From Verrucomicrobiota bacterium (GTDB lineage Bacteria; Verrucomicrobiota; Verrucomicrobiia; Opitutales; Opitutaceae), in the NCBI GenBank assembly GCA_023432225.1, contig JAEYUW010000024.1, positions 146,194 through 210,193 of the forward strand: a DNA stretch of 64,000 nucleotides. The letters are read 5' to 3'. The notes beneath the pieces are model-generated. The model saw nothing but the letters and a program-made list of their open reading frames with translations, was not told where the DNA came from and did no database searches. The position numbers and the translations under genes were made by a program. Position 1 is the stretch's first letter; each line of letters starts with the position of its first letter. Below are positions 23,804 to 33,229 of this stretch, piece by piece.

Positions 23804-26800
23804 ATGAAACAACGCCATCGACTGCACACCTCGCAGCGCACCTTCGCGGTCGCGCTGCTGGCCCTCGCCGCCTGGACCGGTTCGGCGTGGGCGCAATCGG
23901 CTCCCGCGTCGGCCGCCGCTGCCCCCGCGCCGGAAGAGCCGGGTTCGAAGCTCACGGACGCGAACACCGTCGCGGCTCCGGCGGCTCCCAAAGAGGACGT
24001 CGTCATGCTCTCGCCGTTCGCGGTCAAAGCCGACAATCGCGGCTACTTCGCCTCGAACACCATGTCGGGCACGCGCCTGAACTCGAAGATCGAGGACCTC
24101 GGTCAATCGATCACGGTCATGACGAAGGAGCAGATGCTCGATTTCGCGATGATCGACATCAACGACGTGTTCGACCACATGGCGAGCACCGAGGGCACGA
24201 ATTCCTATTCCGACTTCGTCACCGACCGCACGGGCGCCGTCGTCGACAACGTGGCCCTCAATCCGAACAACGCCAATCGCGTGCGCGGCATCGGCAACGC
24301 CAACATCGCGTTCAACAACATCGCCATGTCGGGCCGCGTGCCGGTTGACCCGCTGTGGATGGATTCGCTGGAACTGAGCCGCGGTCCGAACGCCAACATC
24401 TTCGGCTTGGGCAACGCCTCCGGCACCGTCAACCAAGTGCCGGCCACCGCCAACGTGACGCGTGATTTCTCGCGCGTGGAGACACGCGCCGACAGTTACG
24501 GCGGCTGGCGCGGCTCGCTCGACGTGAACCGCATGCTCTACCGCAACAAGCTCGCCTTCCGCGCCAGCTACGCGAAGCAGCACACCGGTTTCGTCCGCAA
24601 ACCCTCCGGCGAAGACGCGGACCGCCTCAGCTTCCAGGTGAAGGCGCAGCCGTTCAAGAACACGACCATCGCGGCCTCCTGGTATCACTACAAGAACAGC
24701 TCCGTGCGGCCCAACTACACCACGCCGCGCGACTACTACACGGATTGGTTCGACGCGGGTCGCCCCGGCTGGAATCCCGTCACGGGCTTGGTCACGTTCG
24801 CCGACGGCCGCGTCATGGGTGACGGCAACGTTGTCGGTTCTACCACGCCATATAAGGCGGCACCGTCGTTCATCACCGGCGGCGCAGAGACGCGCTCACC
24901 CTTCCAGATCGGCGCGCCCGGCGAGGCGCCCTATTGGACGATCGCGCGCTACACCGGCAATCCCAGCTCTCCCGCCGGAAACAATTACGGCACCACCGAT
25001 CCGTATTCCGCGTCGGCCGTGGGTATCGGTCTCCTGACCACCGGCGCCTCGGACACCTACTCCGCGACGCAACAGCCGCTGTATAACTCCGTCGCCCGCC
25101 CGATTGCCGATCGTTCGATCTACGATTGGACCGAGATCAACCTGATGGGCAACAGCAAGGCCTGGGACAACGTGAACACGTATATGGCCCAGATCGACCA
25201 GATCATCATCAACACTCCGCGCCAGACCCTGGCCGCGCAGGCCACCTGGTTGCGTGAGAACGCCAAGCGCCTCGAAAACCAACCCATGGGCCCCGCGAGC
25301 GTGAACAGTAACGTCGGCCAGCTCCAGGTCGACGTGAACACCCACTACCTCGACGGCACGCCGAATCCTTACTTCGGTCGTCCCTATCTGCGCAGCAGCG
25401 AACCCTACCTTCGCGACAAGCCGTTGCTGTGGGACACCACTCGCGCGCAAGCCGTCTATCGCGTCGATTTCTCGCGGGATAACGGCCTGACCAAGTGGCT
25501 CGGCACCCAGCAGATCCTCGGTTACTACGAATACAAGGATCAGAAGACCTGGAACTACAACTATCGCCATACCGCGCTGAACCTCGATAAGGCCTACCAG
25601 CAAAGATACGCCAGCGCCGGTGCCCCGTTGGGTGCGCAAAATAATGCCAACCTCCACTCCAGCCACCTGAACTCGTCCGGTGCGCTGGTTCCGCTGAACA
25701 ACTACGCTCGCCTCAACGAACAATACTACGTCGGCAACACGGTGGGCGGCGCCATTGAATATGCCCCGAGCTACTTCCCGGAAGGCATCAGTCTGCCCTA
25801 CGTCTGGGGCCCGTCGTCCACGCAGATGTTCCGCGATGTGAGCGCGGTAGGCTGGACGCCCGCTTACGGTGGCGGCCTCGCCAACCTCAACACCGTGGTG
25901 AAGACCTTCGGCGGCGTGCTCCAAAGCACCTTCCTCGACGGCAAATTGGTGGCCACCTACGGCCTGCGCGAAGACACCGTGAACGACCGGAATTCCCTGA
26001 TCGTTCCGCTGTCCTCGGACCTCCGGTCCTACAATCGCGCCGCGGCCGATGAGTTTGGCGGCGACTGGCGCGTCGCCTCGGGCAAGACGAAGACCGCTTC
26101 GGTCGTCGCCCGCCCGTTCCGCGACTTGCGCTTCATCCAAGACTCGATCGAGCGCGACACCGGCATCAAGCGCCTCTTCGCTGAAGCGGTCGGCGGCCTC
26201 AGCCTGACCTACAACAAGTCCGACAACTTCATCGCGCAGGGCCCGGCTTACGATCTCTTCCTCAACAAGCTCCCCAACCAGACCGGCACGAGCAAGGACC
26301 TCGGCCTCTGGCTGACGCTGTTCGATGGCAAGCTCTCCATCCGCTACACCCGGTTCGAGACGCTGCAGCTCAACCTCCGCAACGGCGACATCTCCACCAT
26401 GGCCCAGCGCATCCTGCGCTATGAAGGCTTCGTCTCCAACGATGCGTGGAACCTGCGCAAACAAGCCACTGCCTGGCTGAGTGGCGTCGGCACCGGCGGC
26501 ACCGCCTCGGATGAGCAGATCGCCGCGGCCATCAAGATGCCGATCGAGCAGTATCGCGGCCTGACCCAGATCGGAGCCAACGGCACCTACGCCGCGGTCA
26601 ACGACATGGAGTCGAAGGGCCACGAGGTGGAAATCAACTACAACCCCACCAGGAACTGGACCGTCAGCGCCTCCGTCACCCAGACCGAGGCGATCAACAC
26701 CTCCGCTGGCGCCGCGGTGGACGACTACATCGCCGCCCGCATGCCCATCTGGACGACGCTCGAGGACCCGCGCTACACCCAGACCACGGCGACCATCAAC

Positions 26801-27430
26801 GGTGTGACCACGACCATCAATGCCACCAACCTCCCCACGGGCGCGACGGGCCACTTGCTCTGGTGGAATATTCTGGGCAGCACGTTCTCTTCCGGCACCA
26901 CCAACGGCGGCTACAACGCCACCAACTCCGCCGCGACGAACTTCGCCGGTAACCTCAACGCGCCGATGTCCGTCTTCCGCGCGCTGATCGGCCGCCCCCG
27001 GCCCCAGATCCGCGAATATCAAGCCAAGCTCAACACGAAGTATAACTTGGCGGGCATGACCGACCAAAAGATCCTCAAGAACATGAGCGTCGGCGGCTCG
27101 CTGCGCTATGCCAGCAAGGGCTCCATCGGCTTCTACGGCCTCGGCTACACCGACGGCATGGACCTGACGCAGGCCTCGAACAAGATCCTCGAACTCGATC
27201 CGAACCGGCCGATCTACTCGCCGTCGGAGACGTTCGTCGACGTGTTCGTGACCTACAACACCCGCATGTTCAACGGCAAGGTGCGCGCCAAGTTCCAGCT
27301 CAACGTGAAGAACGTCTTCGAAGACGGCGGCACGCTCCAAGCCGCGCAAGCCTTCTTCGATGGCAAGGCCGCGACCTACCGCATCGTCGACCCGCGCCAG
27401 TTCATCCTGTCAGCGACGTTCGAACTCTGA
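23804..27430 (+). CDS. TonB-dependent outer-membrane receptor (pectin locus)
   Basis: 1208 residues, long for the family. A signal peptide (about 1-31, AWAQS) is followed by an Ala/Pro-rich spacer and a TonB-box-like VVMLSPFAVKA (about 66-76). The plug domain then begins (GTRLNSKIEDLGQSITVMTKEQM) and ends near LELSRGPNANIFGLGNASGTVNQVPAT. The rest is the 22-strand barrel, ending in FILSATFEL. There is no STN or carboxypeptidase-like domain and no SusD gene nearby. It likely imports pectin-derived oligosaccharides using TonB energy. It follows the GH28 gene by 40 nt and is closed by a strong terminator at 27453. Confidence 0.93.
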   Translation: MKQRHRLHTSQRTFAVALLALAAWTGSAWAQSAPASAAAAPAPEEPGSKLTDANTVAAPAAPKEDVVMLSPFAVKADNRGYFASNTMSGTRLNSKIEDLGQSITVMTKEQMLDFAMIDINDVFDHMASTEGTNSYSDFVTDRTGAVVDNVALNPNNANRVRGIGNANIAFNNIAMSGRVPVDPLWMDSLELSRGPNANIFGLGNASGTVNQVPATANVTRDFSRVETRADSYGGWRGSLDVNRMLYRNKLAFRASYAKQHTGFVRKPSGEDADRLSFQVKAQPFKNTTIAASWYHYKNSSVRPNYTTPRDYYTDWFDAGRPGWNPVTGLVTFADGRVMGDGNVVGSTTPYKAAPSFITGGAETRSPFQIGAPGEAPYWTIARYTGNPSSPAGNNYGTTDPYSASAVGIGLLTTGASDTYSATQQPLYNSVARPIADRSIYDWTEINLMGNSKAWDNVNTYMAQIDQIIINTPRQTLAAQATWLRENAKRLENQPMGPASVNSNVGQLQVDVNTHYLDGTPNPYFGRPYLRSSEPYLRDKPLLWDTTRAQAVYRVDFSRDNGLTKWLGTQQILGYYEYKDQKTWNYNYRHTALNLDKAYQQRYASAGAPLGAQNNANLHSSHLNSSGALVPLNNYARLNEQYYVGNTVGGAIEYAPSYFPEGISLPYVWGPSSTQMFRDVSAVGWTPAYGGGLANLNTVVKTFGGVLQSTFLDGKLVATYGLREDTVNDRNSLIVPLSSDLRSYNRAAADEFGGDWRVASGKTKTASVVARPFRDLRFIQDSIERDTGIKRLFAEAVGGLSLTYNKSDNFIAQGPAYDLFLNKLPNQTGTSKDLGLWLTLFDGKLSIRYTRFETLQLNLRNGDISTMAQRILRYEGFVSNDAWNLRKQATAWLSGVGTGGTASDEQIAAAIKMPIEQYRGLTQIGANGTYAAVNDMESKGHEVEINYNPTRNWTVSASVTQTEAINTSAGAAVDDYIAARMPIWTTLEDPRYTQTTATINGVTTTINATNLPTGATGHLLWWNILGSTFSSGTTNGGYNATNSAATNFAGNLNAPMSVFRALIGRPRPQIREYQAKLNTKYNLAGMTDQKILKNMSVGGSLRYASKGSIGFYGLGYTDGMDLTQASNKILELDPNRPIYSPSETFVDVFVTYNTRMFNGKVRAKFQLNVKNVFEDGGTLQAAQAFFDGKAATYRIVDPRQFILSATFEL

Positions 27431-27452
27431 TGCTCGGCTGATCTCTCACTTC

Positions 27453-27490
27453 ATCGCCGCCACTTGCTCGCAGGTGGCGGCGATTTTTTT
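27453..27490 (+). terminator. Rho-independent terminator after the TonB receptor
   Basis: A perfect 11-bp stem ATCGCCGCCAC (27453-27463) / GTGGCGGCGAT (27474-27484) with a 10-nt loop is followed by an uninterrupted T-run to 27490. It begins 22 nt after the receptor stop codon and is the clearest intrinsic terminator in the window. Confidence 0.9.
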
Positions 27491-27568
27491 CCTCTGTCCG
27501 TGAGTCGCGCGCGAACACACCTCTCTCCGGTGCCGAAAACGATGAACTCGCCCTTGCGGTGCCGTATC

Positions 27569-27653
27569 GTAGCGGTTTCGAGCGCAGCGACAGTCCGTTC
27601 TTCGTGAGAATTTCGCACCTCGGCACTCGCGAACGCCTCCCCGCTTCCGCTAC
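27569..27653. repeat. GTAGCGGAA-type palindromic element, degenerate copy
   Basis: The ends are GTAGCGGTTTCGAGCGC and GCTTCCGCTAC. The interior contains CGTGAGAATTTCGC, the complement of the GCGAAATTCTCACG core of the copy at 33230-33310. It lies between the terminator and the start of the next gene. Confidence 0.55.
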
Positions 27654-27662
27654 ACGGTTAAT

Positions 27663-29657
27663 ATGCCGATGAATCGTCCGCGACACCCCGCCTCGCCCCC
27701 GGCTTCTGCTGCTCCGGCTCGCTCCTGGCCGACCGGCGCGGTGTTCGTCGTTCTCCTGCTCGCCACCTTCGTCGCCTACTTCCCCAGTCTCCGCGGTGCG
27801 CTCCTCTGGGACGATGTCGGCCACGTCACCAGTCCCGCCCTGCAATCCGGGTCCGGCCTTCTGCGCATCTGGTTCGAGCCCGGAGCCACGCAGCAATATT
27901 ACCCGCTCCTCCACACCGCATTTTGGCTCGAACACCAACTCTGGGGCGACGCCACGCTCGGCTATCACCTGGTCAACATCCTCTGGCACGCCACGTCCGC
28001 GTGTCTGTTCTTCGTTCTCCTGCGCCGACTCGCCATCCCGGGAGCGTTCGTCGCGGCCGCGCTCTTCGCGTTGCACCCAGTCTGCGTCGAATCCATCGCG
28101 TGGATCTCCGAGCAAAAAAACACGCTGTCGCTCGTCTTCTACCTCGCGGCCGCGCTCGCGTGGCTGCGTTTCGACGACGCATCGCAAACTCCTCCGTCTG
28201 TAGCGGCGGTCTATGACCGCCGTTCGCCTAAGCCGGACGGCGGTCATAGACCGCCGCTACAGCACTACCTCGTCGCGACGCTCTGGTTCCTCGCTGCGCT
28301 CCTAACCAAAACCGTCACCGCCACGCTGCCCTGCGCCTTGTTGGTGCTGACGTGGTGGCGCCGCGGTCGCTTGTCGTGGCGCGGCGACGTGTTGCCACTC
28401 CTGCCGTGGATCGCGCTCGGCGCACTCGCCGGCCTCGGCACCGCGTGGTTCGAGAGCACCCAGATCGGCGCCGCGGGCGCGGAGTTCACGCTCGGTCCGA
28501 TCGAGCGCGGGTTGCTCGCCGGTCGCGTCGGATGGTTCTACTTCGTTTCGATCATCTGGCCGCTCGACCTGGCGTTCTTCTACCCGCGGTGGACCATCGA
28601 CTCCGGAGTGTGGTGGCAATGGCTCTTTCCGCTCGCGACCGTTGCGGTGCTGGCGCTGGCCGCGTGGTGGAGTCGCCGCGACCGCGGTCCGCTCGCCGCG
28701 GCGCTGCTGTTCGGCGGGACACTTTTCCCCGTGCTCGGCTTCGTGAACGTCTACCCGTTCGTGTTCTCGTATGTGGCCGACCACTTTCAATACCACGCCA
28801 GCCTCGCGCTCTTCGCTTTCTTTGCCGCCGCCGCCGTGCGCGGCTGGGATTATTTTCAATGGTCGCGTGCAGCCGGTCGCGCGGCCGCTGTTGCCGTGCT
28901 GTTGGTCGCCGCGACGCTGACCTGGCAGCAGAGCGCGCATTACCGCGACGTCGTCACGCTCTACCGCGCCACGCTCGAGCGCAGTCCGGACAGCTGGGTC
29001 GCGCACCTCAATCTCGGTGTCGCACTCGACGAGGCCGGCGAGACGCAGGAAGCGCTGCCGCATCTCCAGCGCGCACTCGCGCTGAAGGCAGATCACCCCG
29101 AAACGCTCAACAGCCTCGGCAATGTGCTCAACCGCCTCGGTCGCTCCGCCGAAGCACGGCCCTTGCTGGAGCGCGCGGTGCAGTTGCAGCCGCGCTTCGA
29201 TTCCGCGCACAACACGCTCGGCGTTTCGCTCATGGCTCTCGGCCAATCCGACGCCGGCATCGCCGCGTTCCGACGCGCCCTCGAAATCAATCCCCGTCTC
29301 ACAACCGCTCGCGTGAATCTCGGCTGGGCGCTCGCCAACACCAGCCGCCCCGCCGAGGCGTTGGTGCAGTTCGACCAAGCCCGCCGCGAAGAACCCGAAA
29401 ACGCCGACGTCTGCTTCAAGACCGCCTGGGTTCTCGTGACGATGCGTCGCCTGCCCGACGCGCTGCCGCCCGCTCGCCGCGCCGTCGAGTTGCAACCCGC
29501 CAACGTCGACTACCGCCTCGTGCCCGCGACGATCCTGCTCGAACTCGGCCGTCCCGCGGAAGCCGCGGAGCAATTCGAAGCCGCGTTGGAACTCGCGCCC
29601 GGACACCCCGGAGCGCTCCACGGTCTCCAGGAGGCGCGCCGCCGCCTCGGCCGCTGA
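27663..29657 (+). CDS. Polytopic membrane protein with C-terminal TPR repeats (TMTC/O-mannosyl-transferase-like)
   Basis: 664 residues. About ten transmembrane helices span residues 25-425, with the luminal-loop pattern GALLWDDVGHV ... YYPLLHTAFWLEHQLWG ... YHLVNILWH and FALHPVCVESIAWISEQKN. These are typical of bacterial relatives of TMTC-type lipid-linked mannosyltransferases. The C-terminus (about 440-660) contains at least six TPR units (WVAHLNLGVALDEAGETQEA, PETLNSLGNVLNRLGR). Substrate and donor are not known for the bacterial proteins. Residues 179-200 (SVAAVYDRRSPKPDGGHRPP) are encoded by an in-frame REPIN-like insertion at 28198-28262, in a loop between helices. The start codon ATG at 27663 has a nearby in-frame ATG at 27669. 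Confidence 0.82.
   Translation: MPMNRPRHPASPPASAAPARSWPTGAVFVVLLLATFVAYFPSLRGALLWDDVGHVTSPALQSGSGLLRIWFEPGATQQYYPLLHTAFWLEHQLWGDATLGYHLVNILWHATSACLFFVLLRRLAIPGAFVAAALFALHPVCVESIAWISEQKNTLSLVFYLAAALAWLRFDDASQTPPSVAAVYDRRSPKPDGGHRPPLQHYLVATLWFLAALLTKTVTATLPCALLVLTWWRRGRLSWRGDVLPLLPWIALGALAGLGTAWFESTQIGAAGAEFTLGPIERGLLAGRVGWFYFVSIIWPLDLAFFYPRWTIDSGVWWQWLFPLATVAVLALAAWWSRRDRGPLAAALLFGGTLFPVLGFVNVYPFVFSYVADHFQYHASLALFAFFAAAAVRGWDYFQWSRAAGRAAAVAVLLVAATLTWQQSAHYRDVVTLYRATLERSPDSWVAHLNLGVALDEAGETQEALPHLQRALALKADHPETLNSLGNVLNRLGRSAEARPLLERAVQLQPRFDSAHNTLGVSLMALGQSDAGIAAFRRALEINPRLTTARVNLGWALANTSRPAEALVQFDQARREEPENADVCFKTAWVLVTMRRLPDALPPARRAVELQPANVDYRLVPATILLELGRPAEAAEQFEAALELAPGHPGALHGLQEARRRLGR
28198..28262. 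repeat. REPIN-like double hairpin inside a coding sequence
   Basis: A 65-nt unit made of two 25-nt inverted arms (28198-28222 and 28238-28262) around a 15-nt loop. Each arm starts or ends with CTGTAG/CTACAG and itself folds into a perfect CGGCGGTC-TAT-GACCGCCG hairpin (ATA loop in the second arm). An identical 25-nt arm lies at 63976-64000. In this orientation only one frame through the repeat is open, and it is the frame used by the host gene. Confidence 0.9.
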
Positions 29658-29678
29658 CCCTTCCTTTCTCCGCCGACG

Positions 29679-30716
29679 ATGCTGCGTTTTCATCCTCAAC
29701 TTCTCGCCCTGTTCCTCTGGCTCGCCGCGTCCGCGGCGGCATTCGCCGCCGAGCGCTTGCCGATTCCGGCACTCACGCCTGCGCCGCTGCCGGCGAGCTA
29801 CGATGCCATCGTCGAGCCGCCGCCGCGCGATGCGCGCACCAATCCGCTCCAAACCGCGATCGACGCTGCGCCGGATAATGCGACGAAGCCCTACGTCATC
29901 CTCGTCAAACCCGGCCGCTACCGCTGGCAGCCGACGCTCATCCCCGCGACCAAGCGTTTCATCCACCTGATCGGCGAGGACCCGAACACGACGCTGATTA
30001 GTTATCACCTGAACGTTTACGAGACGCTCAAAGCCCGCCGACTCGAGGGCTACGATGGCATCACGCTCACGGTGCTCGCGGACGATTTCTCCGCGACCAA
30101 CCTCACGTTCGAAAACGCCTCCGGCGAACACGGTCAGGCCCTCGCGCTGCGGCTCGACGGCGATCGCGCCACGATCCGCAATTGTCGCCTGCTCGGCTGG
30201 CAGGACACGCTGCGCTCCGAGAAAGGCCGGCACTACTTCCGCGACTGCTACATCGAAGGCCGCGTCGACTTCATCTACGGCGGCGGCACCGCCGTCTTTG
30301 AAAATTGCGAGATCCGTAGCAAAGCCGGCGGCTACGTCACCGCGGCGAGCACGCCGCCCGAGAGCGCGTTCGGTTACGTTTTCCTACGCTGTCGCCTGAC
30401 TTACGATCCGATGCCGTGGGAACCGGGCTTGCCGTCGCGGCCCGCGTTTCTCGGTCGTCCGTGGCGTCCGCACGCCGCCGTTGCTTTCATCGAATGCGAA
30501 CTCGGCGACCACATCGAGCCCGCCGGCTGGCACAACTGGAGCAAACCGGAGAGCGAAAAGACCGCGCGCTACGCCGAATACAGCTCCACTGGGCCCGGTG
30601 CGAATCCCGGCGCCCGCGTGCCGTGGTCGAAACAACTCACCGCGGCCGAAGCCGCCGCTTACACCGTGCAAAACGTCCTCGGCGGCGCCGATGCGTGGAT
30701 GCCGGCTCAACCCTAA
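29679..30716 (+). CDS. CE8 family pectinesterase
   Basis: 345 residues with a signal peptide (about 1-23, AAFAAE). The pectin methylesterase beta-helix has GQALALRLDG (Q153), GWQDT (Q175, D176), GRVDFIYGGGTAVFENCEI (D197) and LGRPW (R260). These supply the two catalytic Asp residues, the oxyanion glutamines and the arginine of CE8. It removes methyl esters from homogalacturonan, which exposes it to lyases and GH28 enzymes. It begins 21 nt after the membrane/TPR gene and is followed by a GH28 gene after 13 nt. The CE8-GH28 pair is therefore likely co-transcribed, a sensible combination for degrading methylated pectin. Confidence 0.94.
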   Translation: MLRFHPQLLALFLWLAASAAAFAAERLPIPALTPAPLPASYDAIVEPPPRDARTNPLQTAIDAAPDNATKPYVILVKPGRYRWQPTLIPATKRFIHLIGEDPNTTLISYHLNVYETLKARRLEGYDGITLTVLADDFSATNLTFENASGEHGQALALRLDGDRATIRNCRLLGWQDTLRSEKGRHYFRDCYIEGRVDFIYGGGTAVFENCEIRSKAGGYVTAASTPPESAFGYVFLRCRLTYDPMPWEPGLPSRPAFLGRPWRPHAAVAFIECELGDHIEPAGWHNWSKPESEKTARYAEYSSTGPGANPGARVPWSKQLTAAEAAAYTVQNVLGGADAWMPAQP

Positions 30717-30729
30717 CTGTTTTCTCTCC

Positions 30730-32223
30730 ATGTCAGTCGCTCGCTCACTCCGCTCCGTTTTCCACGCCTGCGCGCTCGCCGCTTCGGCCGTCGTGCTGCA
30801 CGCCGCGCTCACCGCGCCCGTCGTGCCGGCCGCTCCCGTTGCGCCGCGCATTCCCGATACGCGCGTCAGCCTCGCCGACTTCGGCGCCGTGCCGGACGGC
30901 GAGACGCTCAACACGGTCGCGTTCGCTCGCGCGATCGCCGCGCTCGCCGAAAAAGGCGGCGGCACGCTCGTCGTTCCTCCGGGCATTTGGCTCACCGGCC
31001 CGATCGAACTGCGCAGCCGCACGCGCTTGCATCTCGAAGCCGGCGCGCTCATCCAGTTTTCGCGCGACCACACGCTTTACCCGATGCGCGTCTTCGATGC
31101 GCGCGGCGAGAAAGACATCGAGAAAACCTCCCCGCTCTCCGCCGAACGCGCCGAGGACATCGCCATCACGGGCGCCGGCGTGATCGACGGCGGCGGCGAC
31201 ACGTGGCGTCACGTGAAAAAATACAAAGTCACCGAACCGTTCTGGAAAGCGCTCGTCGCCTCCGGTGGCGTCGTCAACGCCAAGGGCGACGAATGGCTGC
31301 CCGCTGCGCCCGGTTTCGAGGCGCCGGCCCTCGTGGCGAAACTCGCCGCGAGCGGCTCGCTCAACCCGGCCGACTACGAGCCCTATTGGTTCGTCCTTCG
31401 GCCGCGCCTGCTGCGCTTCCTCGAGTGCAAGCGCGTGCTCCTTGAAGGCGTCACCTTCCGCAACGCGCCCAACTGGACGCTCCACCCGTGGCTCTGCGAG
31501 GACGTGACGCTGCGCGATCTGAAAATCTTCAACGAACGTTGGGCGCAGAACAGCGACGCGATGGACATCGACTCCTGCCGTCGCGTCCATGTCACCGGTT
31601 GCATCGTCGACACCGGTGACGACGGTCTGTGCATCAAGTCAGGCAAGGACGCCGCCGGCCGCCGCATCGGCGTGCCGACCGAGGACGTGTTGATCGAGAA
31701 CTGCACCGTCTACGAAGGTCACGGCGGCTTCACCATTGGCAGCGAAATGTCGGGCGGCGTGCGCAACGTTCTCGTGCGGAACTGCACTTTCGTCGGGACG
31801 GATCTCGGTCTGCGTTTCAAGACGCTGCGCGGGCGCGGCGGCGTGGTGGAGAACATCCACATTCAAGGCATCCGCATGACCGGCATTGTCGGCAGCGCGA
31901 TCGACTTCAATTTCTTCTACGCGGCGAACGGCCAGCCGGCCGCTGCAGTGACGAAGCCCGATGAAGGCACGCCGACGTTCCGCAACATTCTCTTCGAGGA
32001 CATCGTCTCGCGCGGCTCGAAAGCCGCCTTCACGCTGCGCGGCCTGCCGGAAATGCCGCTGCAAAACATCACGTTCCGCGATGTCTCGCTCTCCGCGGAG
32101 CGGGGCGCCGATCTCGCCTACGCCGACGGAATCATTTTCGAGCGCGTGAGCATTCGCGCGCGGCAGGGCGAGCCAGTCCGGACCTCGGAAGTGCGCAACT
32201 CCCGGCTCGTTCTCGCCCCGTAA
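30730..32223 (+). CDS. GH28 family polygalacturonase-like hydrolase
   Basis: 497 residues. A signal peptide (about 1-28) precedes the pectin-lyase-fold start motif DFGAVPDGETLNTVAFARAI. Catalytic landmarks are QNSDAMDIDSC, DTGDDGLCIKSG, GHGGFTIGSE and RFKTLRGRGG. A 45-residue insertion (FWKALVASGG ... NPADYEPYWF, about 175-225) distinguishes it from the GH28 at 22288 and resembles exo-type bacterial members. I start at ATG 30730, 13 nt after the pectinesterase stop; the open frame upstream is inside that gene. It should cleave de-esterified galacturonan released by the neighbouring CE8 enzyme. Confidence 0.93.
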   Translation: MSVARSLRSVFHACALAASAVVLHAALTAPVVPAAPVAPRIPDTRVSLADFGAVPDGETLNTVAFARAIAALAEKGGGTLVVPPGIWLTGPIELRSRTRLHLEAGALIQFSRDHTLYPMRVFDARGEKDIEKTSPLSAERAEDIAITGAGVIDGGGDTWRHVKKYKVTEPFWKALVASGGVVNAKGDEWLPAAPGFEAPALVAKLAASGSLNPADYEPYWFVLRPRLLRFLECKRVLLEGVTFRNAPNWTLHPWLCEDVTLRDLKIFNERWAQNSDAMDIDSCRRVHVTGCIVDTGDDGLCIKSGKDAAGRRIGVPTEDVLIENCTVYEGHGGFTIGSEMSGGVRNVLVRNCTFVGTDLGLRFKTLRGRGGVVENIHIQGIRMTGIVGSAIDFNFFYAANGQPAAAVTKPDEGTPTFRNILFEDIVSRGSKAAFTLRGLPEMPLQNITFRDVSLSAERGADLAYADGIIFERVSIRARQGEPVRTSEVRNSRLVLAP

Positions 32224-32243
32224 CCTCTCTGTGTCCTCCGCGT

Positions 32244-32280
32244 CCTCTGTGTTTAATTTCTGAAATTTTAAACACAGAGG
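32244..32280. repeat. Hairpin repeat after the GH28 gene
   Basis: Perfect 13-bp arms CCTCTGTGTTTAA (32244-32256) and TTAAACACAGAGG (32268-32280) enclose an 11-nt loop. It is embedded in a longer 'TCTCTGTG...CACAGAG' palindromic neighbourhood (about 32226-32297). It may act as a terminator for the CE8-GH28 unit. The AT-rich, non-coding composition also fits a dispersed intergenic repeat. Confidence 0.6.
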
Positions 32281-32343
32281 TCACAGAGAGCACAGAGTTA
32301 GCCTTTCGTGTCTTTCGTGGTTAATCCCTCTGCTGCTTTTCCG

Positions 32344-33213
32344 ATGAAATTCCTCCGCTCGTTTGTGGCTTTTGTTCTGGTCGTCCTCGCTGCTCAGTCG
32401 GTGCGCGCCGCCGAAGCGCGCGTCATTCGCGACGTCGAATACGGGCAGGCGGCCGGCGTGAGCCTCAAGCTCGATGTCGGCATCCCGCCGGGTGACGGCC
32501 CGTTCCCCGTCGCCATCCTCGTGCACGGCGGCGGCTGGACCAGCGGCAGCAAATCCGGCAGCGACAAGCCGGGCAGCGGCAGCGACATCACGCCGTGGTT
32601 CGACACCTTCACCGCGGTGGGCTGCGTGTGGTTCTCGATCGATTACCGCATGCTGCCGACGCATCGCTGGCCCGCGCAACTCGAGGACACGCAAACCGCG
32701 ATCCGCTGGGTCAAGGTGCACGCGGCCGAGTATCGCGGCGATCCGTCGCGCATCGTCATCGTCGGCCACTCCGCGGGCGGACACATCGCGTTGCAAGCGG
32801 CGGTGCTCGGTGAGGGCGACACGCGCGTGCAAGCCGCCATCGGCTACGCGCCGGTCAGCGATCTGGAGTTCGACGCGCAGGTGCGCGGCGGTGCGAGCAC
32901 GGGGTTGCAACAACTCTTCGGCGTGCCGCGCGATCTCACGCCGGAGTCGCGCAAGATTCTCCTCGCCGGTTCGCCCGGCAGCTACATCAAGCCCGGCCTC
33001 CCGCCGATGCTGATGCTGCACGGCGACGCCGATCGCACCGTCGCGATCGCGATGACGCGCCGCTTCGAGGAAAAGATGCTCGCGGCGGGTAACGTGTGTG
33101 ACGTCATCGTGCTCCCCCGCGCGCCGCACGGCTTGCTCGCGTGGGACAAAATCGTCCCCGGTTATCGCCAGCAAGTCGCCGACTGGCTCCGCGTGCATCT
33201 GCGGGCGCAGTAG
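32344..33213 (+). CDS. Exported alpha/beta-hydrolase esterase
   Basis: 289 residues from the ATG at 32344, with a signal peptide (about 1-23, SVRAAEA). The oxyanion segment LVHGGGW (61-65), nucleophile VGHSAGG (S143), acid in HGDADRTV (D230) and histidine in RAPHGLLAW (H262) form a complete catalytic triad of the BD-FAE/acetyl-esterase type. The nearby CE8 and GH28 genes suggest it removes acetyl or feruloyl groups from pectin or hemicellulose, but the sequence alone does not fix the ester. An upstream in-frame ATG (32308) would disturb the signal peptide. A palindromic repeat follows 16 nt after its stop. Confidence 0.85.
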   Translation: MKFLRSFVAFVLVVLAAQSVRAAEARVIRDVEYGQAAGVSLKLDVGIPPGDGPFPVAILVHGGGWTSGSKSGSDKPGSGSDITPWFDTFTAVGCVWFSIDYRMLPTHRWPAQLEDTQTAIRWVKVHAAEYRGDPSRIVIVGHSAGGHIALQAAVLGEGDTRVQAAIGYAPVSDLEFDAQVRGGASTGLQQLFGVPRDLTPESRKILLAGSPGSYIKPGLPPMLMLHGDADRTVAIAMTRRFEEKMLAAGNVCDVIVLPRAPHGLLAWDKIVPGYRQQVADWLRVHLRAQ

Positions 33214-33229
33214 ATCCGACTATTTGGTC

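Noticed and set aside
24896..27349. 817-codon minus-strand open frame opposite the TonB receptor
   Set aside because: No signal peptide, domain or start context; composition is that of an antisense shadow of a well-conserved receptor.
28198..28262. CRISPR repeat
   Set aside because: Only one complete unit here and one arm 35 kb away, no spacers and no cas genes.
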